Assembly: GCF_024752025.1 (NCBI RefSeq)
Contig: NZ_JANTPU010000001.1
Coordinates: 1,240,001 to 1,304,000, forward strand
Length of the DNA: 64,000 nt
Reading direction: 5' to 3'
From: Pseudidiomarina sp. CB1
GTDB lineage: Bacteria; Pseudomonadota; Gammaproteobacteria; Enterobacterales; Alteromonadaceae
The notes below the pieces were generated by a model, which did not search any database, had not been told where the DNA came from, and worked only from the letters and a program-made list of their open reading frames with translations. A program made the translations under genes and the position numbers. The first letter of the stretch is position 1. Every line of letters begins with the position of its first letter. Of the stretch, positions 1 to 9,758 are shown piece after piece.

Positions 1-330
1 ATATGCCGCAACCATTTTTTCAATCCTCGTAGGTAAGAACTCATCGTCATCATCAAGCCCAGTGACAAAGGTTCCATTTGCAGCCTTGATCGCCTTATTG
101 CGACTTGCGCAAGCTCCAACACTTTCGTCATTGTGAATGACGCGAATATTTGCGTGCGTTTCAGTTAGCTCATCTAGGAAGCTAGCGGTGTCGTCCGTCG
201 ATGCATCATTGACCACAATTAATTCCCAGTTGGGATAGGTCTGAGCTTGGACGGAAGCGATCGCTCTTTTTAAAAGATGTAATCGGTTTTTGGTTGGCAT
301 ATAAACCGTCACTAACGGCTGATCACTCAT
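1..330 (-). CDS. Glycosyltransferase family 2, partial (C-terminus beyond window)
   Basis: Only the first 110 codons are inside the window; the gene runs off its left end. Reading down from the ATG at 330, the start MSDQPLVTVYMPTKNR is the usual GT-A opening. VVNDASTDDT follows at about 39-48 as the nucleotide-binding loop, then GLDDDDEF at about 91-98 as the DXD-type metal/sugar-nucleotide motif. It probably adds a sugar to a lipid-linked glycan at the cytoplasmic face of the inner membrane. It lies 16 bases downstream of wecG on the same strand, so it is likely the last visible gene of the wec-type operon. Acceptor and sugar cannot be told. Confidence 0.85.
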   Translation of the reverse strand, partial: MSDQPLVTVYMPTKNRLHLLKRAIASVQAQTYPNWELIVVNDASTDDTASFLDELTETHANIRVIHNDESVGACASRNKAIKAANGTFVTGLDDDDEFLPTRIEKMVAAY

Positions 331-346
331 CGTACATCCCTATTCT

Positions 347-1060
347 TTATAGTTTACCGCTTAAATCAGCGAACAAATATTTAATTAAACTTCGTTGTCT
401 TAAAATTCGACTTGGTTGGCAACATAAACGGTAAAGCCATTCTAAATGCATGGCGCACGCCCATGTTGGCGCTCTTTTCACAGCCCCTACGTAGACGTCG
501 AACGTTCCTCCAACCCCTTGATAAAACGCTTCAGGATAGGCTTGCTGAAGACGATAGATCAGTCTCTCTTGTTTCGGCGAGCCAAGAGCAATGCTTATAA
601 TTTTAGGTTTATGGTTAATAAGAGCATTAATAACTTCGCTTTCGTCGAAAGAGTAACCATCGCATGCATACACTACCGATACGCCAAGCTCTTTCAGTCG
701 CGATACTACCTTTTGGCTTACTTCAGGCTTAGCTCCAATCAACATCACTGGTATTTCTAGCTCAGCACTTTTTACCATCAATGCTTGCCAAAGATCACAG
801 CCAGGTATACGTACGTTTGAGAACCCTTTGCGACGTATCGTTCTCACCACTCCAATACCATCAGCATACCTTAATACCGATGTATCAATAGCCGACCTTA
901 ATTCTTCGTCGGTTTTGGCCAGCATCACCTTTTCCGGGTTAATTGCTATAGCCGAACCTTGTAAAATATCACCGCCATTGATGACACAATCAACTGCCTC
1001 ATCAATAGACTTGAAAGGCCGAACTGCAATTCCGCCTACCATTACCTCATTATTGCTCAT
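347..1060 (-). CDS. wecG: WecG/TagA/CpsF-family glycosyltransferase (probable UDP-ManNAcA transferase)
   Basis: 237 residues, close to the usual WecG length. The family core is visible: [11 protein letters not shown] (about 105-115), [12 protein letters not shown] (about 153-164), [13 protein letters not shown] near 180 and [16 protein letters not shown] near 195-210. WecG moves N-acetylmannosaminuronate from UDP-ManNAcA to undecaprenyl-linked GlcNAc in enterobacterial common antigen assembly. The start ATG overlaps the wecB stop (ATGA), implying translational coupling. With wecB and wecC in the same cluster, which make UDP-ManNAcA, the WecG assignment is better than TagA. The final glycan need not be true enterobacterial common antigen. 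Confidence 0.85.
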   Translation of the reverse strand: MSNNEVMVGGIAVRPFKSIDEAVDCVINGGDILQGSAIAINPEKVMLAKTDEELRSAIDTSVLRYADGIGVVRTIRRKGFSNVRIPGCDLWQALMVKSAELEIPVMLIGAKPEVSQKVVSRLKELGVSVVYACDGYSFDESEVINALINHKPKIISIALGSPKQERLIYRLQQAYPEAFYQGVGGTFDVYVGAVKRAPTWACAMHLEWLYRLCCQPSRILRQRSLIKYLFADLSGKL

Positions 1061-2202
1061 ACGTTAGACTCATTTAAGTAAGCCAAAAGAGCATCAACAA
1101 TTCGCGAGCAAGCCTTACCATCGCCGTATGGGTTCTGCGCTACACTCATGCGAGCATATTCGTCACGATCGGTAAGTAATTCACTAAGGCCAATTTCTAT
1201 ATTTTCCTGCTGCGTTCCAACCAATTTGACGACCCCAGCAGTAACAGCATCAGGCCTTTCTGTTGTATCTCGCATTACCAATACCGGCTTGCCAAGTGAA
1301 GGGGCTTCTTCTTGAATTCCACCTGAATCCGTTAAAATTAGATAGCTCCGCTGCATCAAATACACAAAAGGGAGATAATCTTGCGGCGCAATAAGATGAA
1401 TTCTTGGATGGCTTGCCAATAACTCACGCACAGGTTTTTGCACATTTGGATTTAAGTGCACGGGGTAGAGAAACTCGACATCCTCAAAACGATCTGCAAT
1501 GTTTCGGATGGCTCGACAAATTCGTTCGAAGCCTCCGCCAAAACTCTCGCGTCGATGCCCGGTCACTAAGACTAAACGCTTACTCTTGTCGAGAAAGCTG
1601 AACTGATCATCGAGACGGCCACGTAGTTCGTCATCACCCTTTAGCAAATCCGCAACGTCAAGCAAAGCATCGATGACGGTATTACCGGTTTGAATAATAG
1701 TGGCGCGGTCATAACCTTCATGCTCAAGCGCTTCAACTGCAGAGGCGGTCGGCGCAAAATGGAGATTGGTCAATACCCCAGTTAGCTTGCGATTAGCTTC
1801 TTCTGGCCATGGCGAATAAATATTACCAGTACGAAGCCCTGCTTCGATATGTCCCACTTTATGCTGACCATAATAGGCCGCAAGAGCTGTCGCAAAAGTC
1901 GTTGCGGTATCTCCGTGAACCAACACGAAATCAGGCTTCACCTGCTCAAGTATAGGTTTGAGACCTATCAAAATAGAACTCGTAACATCATGCAGAGTTT
2001 GACCTGGCTTCATAATGTTCAGATCAAAATCTGGGTTAATGGCGAATAGCTGCAATACCTGATCTAACATCTCGCGATGTTGCGCTGTAACACAAACTTT
2101 ACACTCAATATTCGGGTTCGCCTGCAATACCTTCACAAGGGGCGCCATTTTTATGGCTTCGGGCCGCGTCCCAAACACCACTAATAATTTCTTTTTCGTC
2201 AT
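1057..2202 (-). CDS. wecB: UDP-N-acetylglucosamine 2-epimerase (non-hydrolysing)
   Basis: 381 residues, full length for the family. It converts UDP-GlcNAc to UDP-ManNAc in the cytoplasm. Visible motifs are [13 protein letters not shown] at 10-22, the central [18 protein letters not shown] stretch, [11 protein letters not shown], and the UDP-binding [17 protein letters not shown] followed by RDTTERPD. The ATG overlaps the stop of the upstream GT4 gene (ATGA) and its own stop overlaps wecG, so three genes are translationally coupled. Its product is the substrate of WecC in the same cluster. Confidence 0.95.
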   Translation of the reverse strand: MTKKKLLVVFGTRPEAIKMAPLVKVLQANPNIECKVCVTAQHREMLDQVLQLFAINPDFDLNIMKPGQTLHDVTSSILIGLKPILEQVKPDFVLVHGDTATTFATALAAYYGQHKVGHIEAGLRTGNIYSPWPEEANRKLTGVLTNLHFAPTASAVEALEHEGYDRATIIQTGNTVIDALLDVADLLKGDDELRGRLDDQFSFLDKSKRLVLVTGHRRESFGGGFERICRAIRNIADRFEDVEFLYPVHLNPNVQKPVRELLASHPRIHLIAPQDYLPFVYLMQRSYLILTDSGGIQEEAPSLGKPVLVMRDTTERPDAVTAGVVKLVGTQQENIEIGLSELLTDRDEYARMSVAQNPYGDGKACSRIVDALLAYLNESNV

Positions 2203-3251
2203 TTGGCCTGTCTTACAATGCTTTCGTTAAATTGGATGAAAGACTCAGCTAGTTTTTCGCTTAAGTAATTCCTTAGAACATGTTGCTTACCGTTTTTCGC
2301 TAATTCCACTCGGTTCGCATATGCCAGCTCAATAGCTTTAGCTAACGTCGATGGTGACGCATCGTTGACCAAAATACCTGTTTCGCCATCTAAAACAACA
2401 TCGGGAACTGCGCCTTGGCGTAACGCTACAACTGGTAAACCTGCAGCCATAGCTTCAATGAATCCCATACCAAACGAATCATACCGTGATGGAAGACAAA
2501 ATATATTGGCTTTCTCGATGACGGCTAATTTTTTATCGTAATCAACCCAGCCTAGAAACGACACGCGCTCGTTAAGCTTCAACTTTTTTACAAGTTGCTT
2601 TAAGTCGTCCTCTTGCGGACCACTACCAGCAACCAATAGAACATAATTGTTGGGGAGTGCTTTGAGTGCATGAACAACATCAGCAACGCCTTTCTTTTCG
2701 AGCAGACGCGCCATTGCAAGTAGCGTTATCTGACCTTCTGGAGGCTTTATCGAAACAGGCTGATGAGCAATGCCTTCTAGCTCTACACCTAACGGGTTTC
2801 CTATTACTGCAATTGGGCACGGTAACGCACCTAACTTACGTTCAAATAGACGTTGCCACCACGGCGTCAACACCGCTATACCGTCAGCATTACGCAACAT
2901 AGCTCGAATAAAAAAACGACCAACGGGACTGAGCAAATACGCTTCCATTTTTGCGCTATGGAAGTGATAGATAACTTTACCACCAGCCCTCTTTACCGCA
3001 CGCGCGAGTAACCACTTCCGAAAAAGTGACAGCCACGGGCCACAGTGCAACCAAGCGGTATCCTTTGCGGTAACTTCATTCCGTAAAGTTCGATAGGCTG
3101 ATAAAAATCGGCGCTTCTTGTCTCGTTCACTATGAGAACTTACTGCGCGGAAACCATAATCTCGCAATACTTTTGACTGCGTAAACCCAACAAGCGCTGA
3201 GCTTATTCCTCCTTTTCCGACCTTTACGGCAGTACTAACAATAAATAACAT
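2199..3251 (-). CDS. Glycosyltransferase family 4 (GT-B)
   Basis: 350 residues. The N-terminus ([23 protein letters not shown]) carries the glycine-rich loop of GT-B enzymes. The C-terminal half has [25 protein letters not shown] and the E-x7-E region [19 protein letters not shown] typical of GT4 retaining transferases. It likely adds one sugar to the surface polysaccharide repeat unit. An AGGG stretch sits upstream of the ATG. It starts 9 bases after the wecC stop and overlaps wecB by 4 bases, so it belongs to the same operon. Donor and linkage are not predictable here. Confidence 0.88.
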   Translation of the reverse strand: MLFIVSTAVKVGKGGISSALVGFTQSKVLRDYGFRAVSSHSERDKKRRFLSAYRTLRNEVTAKDTAWLHCGPWLSLFRKWLLARAVKRAGGKVIYHFHSAKMEAYLLSPVGRFFIRAMLRNADGIAVLTPWWQRLFERKLGALPCPIAVIGNPLGVELEGIAHQPVSIKPPEGQITLLAMARLLEKKGVADVVHALKALPNNYVLLVAGSGPQEDDLKQLVKKLKLNERVSFLGWVDYDKKLAVIEKANIFCLPSRYDSFGMGFIEAMAAGLPVVALRQGAVPDVVLDGETGILVNDASPSTLAKAIELAYANRVELAKNGKQHVLRNYLSEKLAESFIQFNESIVRQAK

Positions 3252-3260
3252 TCAAGGTCC

Positions 3261-4529
3261 CTAATGATCCATAAGTCCGCGCGTATCGATCCAGGCTAAA
3301 TGTTCAATTTCACCTCGGCTGATAGCTTTAAATTCATTATGATCAACAAGTAAAACCGCAACATCTGCATGCTTCAATCCGAAGTCAATTTCAACCAGCT
3401 TTGCGCCCTCAACTGGGTTTGCATCAGCCTTAATGTGAGGCTCGACAACGTAGGTTGTCCCACTATGTTTGGCAGCAATTTCCTTCGCAATCGCCAAAGC
3501 CGGACTTTCCCGCAGGTCATCAATATTAGGTTTAAACGCTAAGCCCATACAGGTGACCGTCAATTCCGAAATGGATTTTTGTTTTTGCGCAGCGACCCGA
3601 GTCAACGTCTCAAGTACACGATTTAGCACCCACAGCGGTTTACTATCATTTACTTCTCGTGCTGTGCGTATTAGCTTTGCAGTCTTTGGAGCCGAACTGA
3701 CAATGAACCAAGGGTCAACTGCAATACAATGCCCGCCAACTCCTGGACCTGGCTGCAGGATATTTACGCGTGGGTGTCTATTCGCCAATCGAATAAGTTC
3801 CCAAACATTTATGTTTAGCTCATCGCATACGAGTGACAACTCATTTGCAAAAGCAATATTAACATCCCGAAAACTATTCTCGGTCAACTTGGCCATTTCA
3901 GCGGTACGAGCATTGGTTTTTAAGCAGTTTCCCTTAAGAAAAATCGAGTAGAGGTCGCCTGCAGCTTCGCTGGATGCCTTCGACAAACCTCCGACAATAC
4001 GATCATTTTGGACCAACTCGTCCATAACTTTTCCAGGCAAAACTCGTTCGGGACAATACGCAACCAATACGTCGGCACTATCACCATATTCGCTAGGAAA
4101 TTTAAGATCAGGCCGCGCAGCTGCTAACCAATGTTCCATTTTTTCGGTGGTACCAACAGGCGAAGTAGATTCAAGAACGATTAAATTACCAGTCTTTAGT
4201 ACTGGAGCAATTGCTTCTGCCGCTGCCCGAATATAGCTTAAATCACCGTCACGATTTTCGGTGAATGGAGTCGGAACTGCAATTACAAAAGCGTCAGCGG
4301 CCTCAGGTTGGGTAGTGGCGCGCAATTTATGTTCCGCAACCGTGTGTCGCACAACTTCCCTCAGCCCCGGTTCGACAATATGGATTTCGCCTTTATTTAT
4401 GGTGTCTACGGCAGCTTGATTGATGTCGACTCCGATCACCTCGGTTCCTTCACGCGCAAAAATTGCAGCTGTGGGGAGGCCAATGTAGCCCAAACCAATA
4501 ACGGACACTTTACTAAACTGTTTACTCAC
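3261..4529 (-). CDS. wecC: UDP-N-acetyl-D-mannosamine dehydrogenase
   Basis: 422 residues, the normal length. It oxidises UDP-ManNAc to UDP-ManNAcA with two NAD+. The N-terminal Rossmann motif GLGYIGLPTAAIF is at about 12-24; ESTSPVGTTEK is near 120-130; the central helix NARTAEMAKLTENSFRDVN is the family signature; the catalytic cysteine is in GVGGHCIAVDPW (Cys near 268). UDP-Glc dehydrogenases are related, but the neighbouring wecB and wecG argue for the ManNAc enzyme. It is the first gene of the leftward operon, divergent from the pyruvyltransferase-like gene. Confidence 0.93.
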   Translation of the reverse strand: MSKQFSKVSVIGLGYIGLPTAAIFAREGTEVIGVDINQAAVDTINKGEIHIVEPGLREVVRHTVAEHKLRATTQPEAADAFVIAVPTPFTENRDGDLSYIRAAAEAIAPVLKTGNLIVLESTSPVGTTEKMEHWLAAARPDLKFPSEYGDSADVLVAYCPERVLPGKVMDELVQNDRIVGGLSKASSEAAGDLYSIFLKGNCLKTNARTAEMAKLTENSFRDVNIAFANELSLVCDELNINVWELIRLANRHPRVNILQPGPGVGGHCIAVDPWFIVSSAPKTAKLIRTAREVNDSKPLWVLNRVLETLTRVAAQKQKSISELTVTCMGLAFKPNIDDLRESPALAIAKEIAAKHSGTTYVVEPHIKADANPVEGAKLVEIDFGLKHADVAVLLVDHNEFKAISRGEIEHLAWIDTRGLMDH

Positions 4530-4562
4530 AAAACTTCCTTCGCCAATCAGTGCGTGTTTGAA

Positions 4563-4614
4563 TTGAGATTCCGTGAAAGCGCGGTATTATACCCTATTAT
4601 TTCTCAACACCGAA
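4563..4614. promoter_or_regulatory. Overlapping divergent sigma-70-like promoters between wecC and the pyruvyltransferase-like gene
   Basis: On the plus strand TTGAGA (4563-4568) and TATTAT (4585-4590) are 16 bases apart, 29 bases before the ATG at 4619. On the minus strand a perfect TATAAT lies at 4591-4586 in the same bases, with only a weak -35 near 4614-4609. The -10 elements overlap, so the two genes may compete for polymerase. Prediction from motif spacing only. Confidence 0.45.
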
Positions 4615-4618
4615 CCAT

Positions 4619-5764
4619 ATGCTCACCATTGAAATCAAGGGAATTGGATTCAACAATAAGGGCGCCGAGCTCATGCTTTCAGCCGTTATTGACCATTTTA
4701 AAGTTGTTTATCCAGATGTTCGCTTTGTAGTAGAGCCACCTGTCTCTCGCCGACAACTCAAACACTTTGAGTTGATGCTCAAAGCACGTTATTTGAGGAA
4801 AGGGTACAACACTTTGCAGTTTCTGAATATTTTCCCAAAGTTTATTTTACACAAACTAAGCATTGTAAAAAGCTCGGAAGTTAATATTGTCCTTGATGCC
4901 AGCGGATACGGTTATGGCGATCCTTGGGCACCGGGCATTATAAAAAACAAGTTAGCTTTAGAAATCAATAGGTTAAAATCAACAAGGATTCCTCTGATTC
5001 TTTTACCACAAGCATTCGGCCCGTTTGAAAAAAAAGCTGTCAAAACAGCATTTCTGCCTATCTACAATAATGCTGATTTACTCTTTGCGCGAGATGAGGC
5101 TTCATTAAAGTACCTCTCTGATTTAGGAGTTACACAAGCGGAAGTTAAACAGTCTCCGGATTTTACCAACTTAGTTAAGCCCACGCCCTACTCTGACTTC
5201 CAACCTTCTCTCAAATCGGTATGTTTGATCCCAAACCTAAAAATGCTTCGCAATGCCCTGGTGTCTACGCAATACCTGAATTTTTGTCGTGAAGTTTTGG
5301 AAAAAACACATAACGAAGGCTTCGAGCCCTTTATTCTCGTGCATGAGAAAGCTGAAGACACAACGCTAGCAAAACAGCTGTTACACGGACTAGATGGACT
5401 TGATATTCCGATTGTGACACCTAACACAGCAAAAGAGTGTAAATGGGTCATTGGTCAATCACACCTTGTCATTTCTAGTCGATTCCACGGACTCGTCAAC
5501 GCTCTCAGCCAAGGAATACCTTCCTTTGCTACAAGTTGGAGTCACAAATATCAGGCGCTACTCGCTGATTATGAACATGAAAGTTACTTGATTGACCTAA
5601 ACAAGACAGCTGATGAGGCGTCCCGTGTGATATCTCTACTGAAAGATAGTGAGAAGATGACTCAGATCCGTAATCATCTTGAAACTCAGTCAATCAAGCA
5701 AAAAGAACTCACACGGAAGATGTGGAAACAAGTTGAACAAAAGATAAACCAGCTAACTCGTTAG
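4619..5764 (+). CDS. Polysaccharide pyruvyl transferase family protein
   Basis: 381 residues. The N-terminal MLTIEIKGIGFNNKGAELML matches the opening of the CsaB/WcaK-type pyruvyltransferase family. LILLPQAFGPFE and the late block VIGQSHLVISSRFHGLVNALSQGIPSFATSWSHKY are also characteristic. Members transfer pyruvate from phosphoenolpyruvate to hexoses in exopolysaccharides, giving ketal-linked negative groups. It is the only plus-strand gene in the glycan region, divergent from wecC and convergent with the acyltransferase gene (6-base gap). Some family members have other roles, so the substrate is uncertain. Confidence 0.85.
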   Translation: MLTIEIKGIGFNNKGAELMLSAVIDHFKVVYPDVRFVVEPPVSRRQLKHFELMLKARYLRKGYNTLQFLNIFPKFILHKLSIVKSSEVNIVLDASGYGYGDPWAPGIIKNKLALEINRLKSTRIPLILLPQAFGPFEKKAVKTAFLPIYNNADLLFARDEASLKYLSDLGVTQAEVKQSPDFTNLVKPTPYSDFQPSLKSVCLIPNLKMLRNALVSTQYLNFCREVLEKTHNEGFEPFILVHEKAEDTTLAKQLLHGLDGLDIPIVTPNTAKECKWVIGQSHLVISSRFHGLVNALSQGIPSFATSWSHKYQALLADYEHESYLIDLNKTADEASRVISLLKDSEKMTQIRNHLETQSIKQKELTRKMWKQVEQKINQLTR

Positions 5765-5769
5765 TTAAA

Positions 5770-7620
5770 CTACAAATTTAGTGCTGAACGGATTTTTTCC
5801 CCAACAAGGGGCTGAGCTTCAAGCGAAAAATGATTTTCATCACGAAGCAACAGCGCGTTTCCATTCGTTATTTTACAGTCTCCCCCCTGATTGCAAAATA
5901 GTGGGACGAGGTCAACGTAATGAATATCTAATTCTTTCGCCAACTTCTTCTCGCGTTGAAGTAATTCGTAGTTTGTTGTTTCGCTAAGTTTATATTGGCA
6001 GTCACTAAATCCATTACCTTCACTTAGAGACTTAACTATACAGCCCTCAACTCCAGGAAAGTGAGGTGTGGACGAGACAAGATATATGTCGTAATTCAAT
6101 GACTTTAACTTATCAAACGTCGCTTTTACTTTACTCTTCCAGCGATAGATTGAAATACTCTTTGACGACGACACCAGTACGGCTCGCTGATTCGTGCTTT
6201 CCAAGCTTTGTAACTTCTCAAAAACCAAATCATTATAATCTGGACACGTTATCAATTCTTTCCGAGGTGCTTCTTTAATTCCCACTACTGGCGGGCATGC
6301 GGACAATGTCATTTGCCAGACTCCGGCATCACCCACAACCTCAGCGACTGCCTTACCAAGGTGCATCGCATGGGAGTCTCCCCATAAAATATACTTGGGA
6401 TCAGCACTTGACTTGCAACGTGGGTCATCAAAACTTGCTCCAGAGCAAGCGTTACTTAACCCATAATTTTGAGCTAATCTAAGAAATTCTTCATTTCGCT
6501 CTGGAAAACCTTGCTTCATATGTCCGTAAATACCACTTGTCGAAAACGCAACAATCCCAACAAATGAGAACACAAATACGTTTCGACGAGTCCAAGTTCG
6601 ACTTTTATTGTTACGGAAGGGTTGCTCAATCACGTAATAGGTTATGGTCGCAAGCATAAGCGTTGAAATAACGACAAGAGCACCAACTAAGAGACTAGGT
6701 TCTTCAAATGTCTTCGCGCGATAGAAGGCCAGCAATGGTTGATGCCATAAGTAAGCACTGTATGAAATCAGACCTACGCCGACAAAACCTTTCCAGCTCA
6801 AAAACTTGTTGACCCAATTTGATGGTGCGGAAGAGCATAAAACCAATACGGTGCCTAGTGTCGGCACTAACGCATAAAAACTAGGAAACGGTGTCCTGTC
6901 ATCGAACGCGAAAATCGCGAGCAAAATAAGTCCCATTCCAATAACACTGAACAACTGTTTGGTTTTTGATGCTTCGCCAATTTTCAATTTATCGGCGTGA
7001 ACTGCAACGAGTGAGCCCATCATCAATTCCCAGGCTCGAGTCGGCAGTAGATAAAAATTGAAGCTAGGGTTAACGCTCGAAAAATACTGCGCGGCTAATA
7101 AACTTACGATGAAAATGAGCCAAAAGGTTATCGCCATTGAACGTAAACTCAAACGCCAAAGCAATAACATGGCAATCGGAATAATGACGTAATACTGCTC
7201 TTCTACGGCCAGGCTCCACGTATGCAGGAGCGGCTTCATTTCTGCAGCAACGTCAAAGTAGCCGGTTTTTAAAAAGAAATAGATATTTGACGAAAACAGG
7301 GCAGTAGAAACGAGACTTTGAAAAAACTCTTTCAATGCAAAGGGGTCAAGCCACGCCCAAGCAAACGGAATACACGCCAGCATGACAGCAAATAACGCTG
7401 GTAAGATCCGACGAGCACGGCGCTCATAAAAATGGATAATACTAAACTTATCTTGAGCTAACTCTTTAAGAAGAATGGACGTAATCAAATACCCACTGAT
7501 CACGAAAAAAATATCGACGCCAACATAACCACCACTGAATAGCTCGAAGCCAGCATGGAATAAAATTACGGGGAGAACGGCAAATGCTCTTAAGCCATCA
7601 ACTTCAGAACGGTATTTCAT
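5770..7620 (-). CDS. Acyltransferase 3 / SGNH O-acetyltransferase (OafA-like)
   Basis: 616 residues with two domains. The first ~350 form the acyltransferase-3 membrane domain: RSEVDGLRAFAVLPVILFHAG contains the essential His, followed by GGYVGVDIFFVISGYLIT and about ten hydrophobic helices. The C-terminal ~250 residues are a periplasmic SGNH domain with WGDSHAMHLG and a late DENHFS segment supplying the Asp/His pair. Proteins of this layout O-acetylate lipopolysaccharide or other surface glycans. AGGAAG precedes the ATG. Its place in the wec-type region fits decoration of that glycan. Confidence 0.92.
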   Translation of the reverse strand: MKYRSEVDGLRAFAVLPVILFHAGFELFSGGYVGVDIFFVISGYLITSILLKELAQDKFSIIHFYERRARRILPALFAVMLACIPFAWAWLDPFALKEFFQSLVSTALFSSNIYFFLKTGYFDVAAEMKPLLHTWSLAVEEQYYVIIPIAMLLLWRLSLRSMAITFWLIFIVSLLAAQYFSSVNPSFNFYLLPTRAWELMMGSLVAVHADKLKIGEASKTKQLFSVIGMGLILLAIFAFDDRTPFPSFYALVPTLGTVLVLCSSAPSNWVNKFLSWKGFVGVGLISYSAYLWHQPLLAFYRAKTFEEPSLLVGALVVISTLMLATITYYVIEQPFRNNKSRTWTRRNVFVFSFVGIVAFSTSGIYGHMKQGFPERNEEFLRLAQNYGLSNACSGASFDDPRCKSSADPKYILWGDSHAMHLGKAVAEVVGDAGVWQMTLSACPPVVGIKEAPRKELITCPDYNDLVFEKLQSLESTNQRAVLVSSSKSISIYRWKSKVKATFDKLKSLNYDIYLVSSTPHFPGVEGCIVKSLSEGNGFSDCQYKLSETTNYELLQREKKLAKELDIHYVDLVPLFCNQGGDCKITNGNALLLRDENHFSLEAQPLVGEKIRSALNL

Positions 7621-7648
7621 TTAACTTCCTGTGCACCAAAATCCATCG

Positions 7649-8713
7649 TTATTGCCGCATCAAAACGCGGTCATCCTTCTTCGCTGAATACGCCACGCCG
7701 CCCTCGGGGTCGGCGTAACCCACCGCCATTAGCATTATGGGGCGCTGGTAGGGTTCGAGCTGCAATTCTCGCTGCATGGCGCGTTCGCGCTGCTCGATGT
7801 CGGGCCAGTTAATTGGACAGGTTGCAAGGCCCAAGGTTTCGGTAGCGAGCATCAATTGCATCGCAGCCAATGCGCCGTCAATGTATATGCAATGGCGGTC
7901 GCGTTCAAGTGGATAGGCACTTAAATCACCTACCACCACAATCAATGCTGGGATCTGCTGCGCAAAACCGACTGTACCGCCGGCAAAGCTGGCCACCTTC
8001 GCCGCACGCGCGGCATCGTTAATCACATAAAACGAATAGGGTTGGCGATTGCAAGCCGAAGGCGCTAGCGTCGCCATGTTCACTGCGCGAGTCAGCAACT
8101 GTTCTGGTACCGCTTCGGGCAAATACCAACGTACTGAACGCCGCCGCCGAAATAACTGTTCAAGGTCATCGGCGTTAACCGATAACGCCGGAGCGTCTGC
8201 GCGACGATACGGCACCGCTCCCGAGTTTGTTGCATCGGCGGTTGTACGAGTTGTCCATAGCTCACGCGCTTTGGTAATCACTGGGGTGTCTTGCACTACG
8301 GTAAAGTATTCATGCAGTACATCGTGCGCCCAGTTTAATTCCGCTGCGGCAATAACCTTGCTTTGCTGTGCGCGTAGGAACATCTGCACGGTTTCTTCAA
8401 TATAGGCTTCGGCAAACACCGCGCGCCGCGGGCGCATGATCAGGCCTTTTTCCAGACGATGAGTGTTACGGCGAAGCAACGCATAGCTCTGTTGGTCTTG
8501 GTTGAGCGAGCGCCAATAGGCACGGCGGCCTTGTATTACGCCAAAATGTTCGCGGGTGAAGGCGCGACTGAAAAGTCCGTAATACAGCGAGCTGCTCCAG
8601 CGCCAACGCGCAAACAATGGCAACACCCAACGACTCACACGCGCAGGCCACGCCCGCAACGACGCCTTTAATTCCGACGGTAAATATCTGCGAGCGAGTG
8701 AGCGAAGTCCCAT
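7649..8713 (-). CDS. Nitroreductase-fold protein of the surface polysaccharide cluster
   Basis: 354 residues. Residues 1-~170 are a basic, largely alpha-helical extension without a family I can name. The C-terminal ~180 are a nitroreductase/FMN-binding domain: RRRSVRWYLPEAVPEQLL opens it, then MATLAPSACNRQPYSFYV, and DGALAAMQLMLATETLGLATCPINW near the end. Substrate unknown. It sits 28 bases upstream of the acyltransferase gene on the same strand, so the two may be co-transcribed. A role in glycan modification is only inferred from position. Confidence 0.75.
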   Translation of the reverse strand: MGLRSLARRYLPSELKASLRAWPARVSRWVLPLFARWRWSSSLYYGLFSRAFTREHFGVIQGRRAYWRSLNQDQQSYALLRRNTHRLEKGLIMRPRRAVFAEAYIEETVQMFLRAQQSKVIAAAELNWAHDVLHEYFTVVQDTPVITKARELWTTRTTADATNSGAVPYRRADAPALSVNADDLEQLFRRRRSVRWYLPEAVPEQLLTRAVNMATLAPSACNRQPYSFYVINDAARAAKVASFAGGTVGFAQQIPALIVVVGDLSAYPLERDRHCIYIDGALAAMQLMLATETLGLATCPINWPDIEQRERAMQRELQLEPYQRPIMLMAVGYADPEGGVAYSAKKDDRVLMRQ

Positions 8714-8827
8714 AGTCGCGTTTCTATCTCTTTATGCGTCAAACAGTTGTCCAATGCCGACAAGTTTATCAGCAACCTTCGGTGAATGCATTAGTCCGTG
8801 TTGTTGGCGTTGGTCCGCACATGGGTA

Positions 8828-9002
8828 CCCCGTGGTTTTACCACGGGTCCGACCCGAACATCGACGCACACCTGTAGCCCGTGGTTCTACCACGGGTCCA
8901 ACCCGAACATTGCGCGGTGATTGTAGCCCGTGGTTCTACCACGGGTCACGCTCGAACATTGTGCGGTGGTGGTAGTTACCCCGTAGTAGAACTACGGGCT
9001 AC
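8828..9002. repeat. REP array A (four units)
   Basis: Units lie near 8828-8848, 8874-8897, 8923-8946 and, inverted, 8978-9002. The first three read CCCGTGG..CCACGGG and the last CCCGTAG..CTACGGG. Spacers carry a shared CCCGAACAT core. The inverted unit supplies the TAG stop of the 157-residue hypothetical gene. The rest of the 8714-8998 gap shows no gene. Confidence 0.9.
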
Positions 9003-9472
9003 TTCACCACACGCAGGTGTGGCTTTTCCCTGGGGACTAATTCCTCATCACCATCTAACTCAGTCTCGCTTGGGAAAGTGAATGGCGGGTGACTATTGAA
9101 ATCGACTAATTTGATCTTGGATTCAGAAAACTTTTGGAAGTTGAGCAGATAAGCAGACAACCAATCCCCCCGTGAACATTCTTCTGTAGCTTCATAACAT
9201 GGAATTCCGATGTGATAGTGCCAAAGGTGATGCTTTCTCGCGTATTGTACTTTTGCTATGAATTTGGGGTCGTTTTTATCAACGTCAGTAGATTCTTTCA
9301 TTCGGCCCGGGAAAAGGTCTGTATCACCGAATCCGTGAGCTAGATAATTAGCAATGAAATGATTAAACTTTTGCTTATCGGAGAGTTCAGATGGATAGCA
9401 ATGCGGCGGCTGTTCGCTCGCATTCATATAAATTTTCAAGAAGTGGTAGCTTACCGTCAGTTGTCGTTCCAT
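8999..9472 (-). CDS. Hypothetical protein, candidate toxin of a two-gene module
   Basis: 157 residues, not recognised with certainty. There is no signal peptide or membrane span. The middle, ARKHHLWHYHIGIPCYEA, followed by WLSAYLLNFQKF and HPPFTFPSE, resembles the basic strand plus 'hydrophobic-strand-H-P' layout of small RelE/YafO-like RNase toxins; this is a weak, motif-level impression. AAAGGA precedes the ATG. It lies 19 bases after a small acidic gene, as in antitoxin-toxin operons. The stop codon is the TAG of an adjoining REP head (GTAG), so the original C-terminus may have been different. Confidence 0.6.
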   Translation of the reverse strand: MERQLTVSYHFLKIYMNASEQPPHCYPSELSDKQKFNHFIANYLAHGFGDTDLFPGRMKESTDVDKNDPKFIAKVQYARKHHLWHYHIGIPCYEATEECSRGDWLSAYLLNFQKFSESKIKLVDFNSHPPFTFPSETELDGDEELVPREKPHLRVVK

Positions 9473-9491
9473 GACACGATTCCTTTATTTA

Positions 9492-9671
9492 CTATCCCTC
9501 AAGTGTTTGCATCTGATAGTAAACCTGCTCCATTTGGCGTTGAACTTCTTCTGGCGTCATTGCGCCTTTGAGTTCAACAACCTCTTCACTGTCGCGACCT
9601 TCAACAGCAGCTTCCATTCGCGGAAGATCGTAGGTGTAGTTAGTTTTTTTATCATCATAATTGCGTGACAT
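9492..9671 (-). CDS. Small acidic hypothetical protein, candidate antitoxin
   Basis: 59 residues from the ATG at 9671 (MSRNYDDKKTNYTY). This start is preferred over the ATG at 9686 because GGAG stands 9 bases before it, while the longer form has no ribosome site. The C-terminal part (AMTPEEVQRQMEQVYYQM) is predicted helical and acidic. It is the first gene of a two-gene cassette lying between REP arrays A and B. Size, charge and order suggest an antitoxin for the downstream protein, but no family was recognised. Confidence 0.5.
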   Translation of the reverse strand: MSRNYDDKKTNYTYDLPRMEAAVEGRDSEEVVELKGAMTPEEVQRQMEQVYYQMQTLEG

Positions 9672-9758
9672 GCGTTGCTTCTCCATTAGCGATGCGAATT
9701 GTCAAAATCGACACCTATTGTAGTTGTTGTCTATAAAACAAGCAAATCCATGTCATTG

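Noticed and set aside
4530-4618. JUMPstart/ops element before the wec operon
   Set aside because: No GGCGGTAG-type sequence in this gap or before gfcA.
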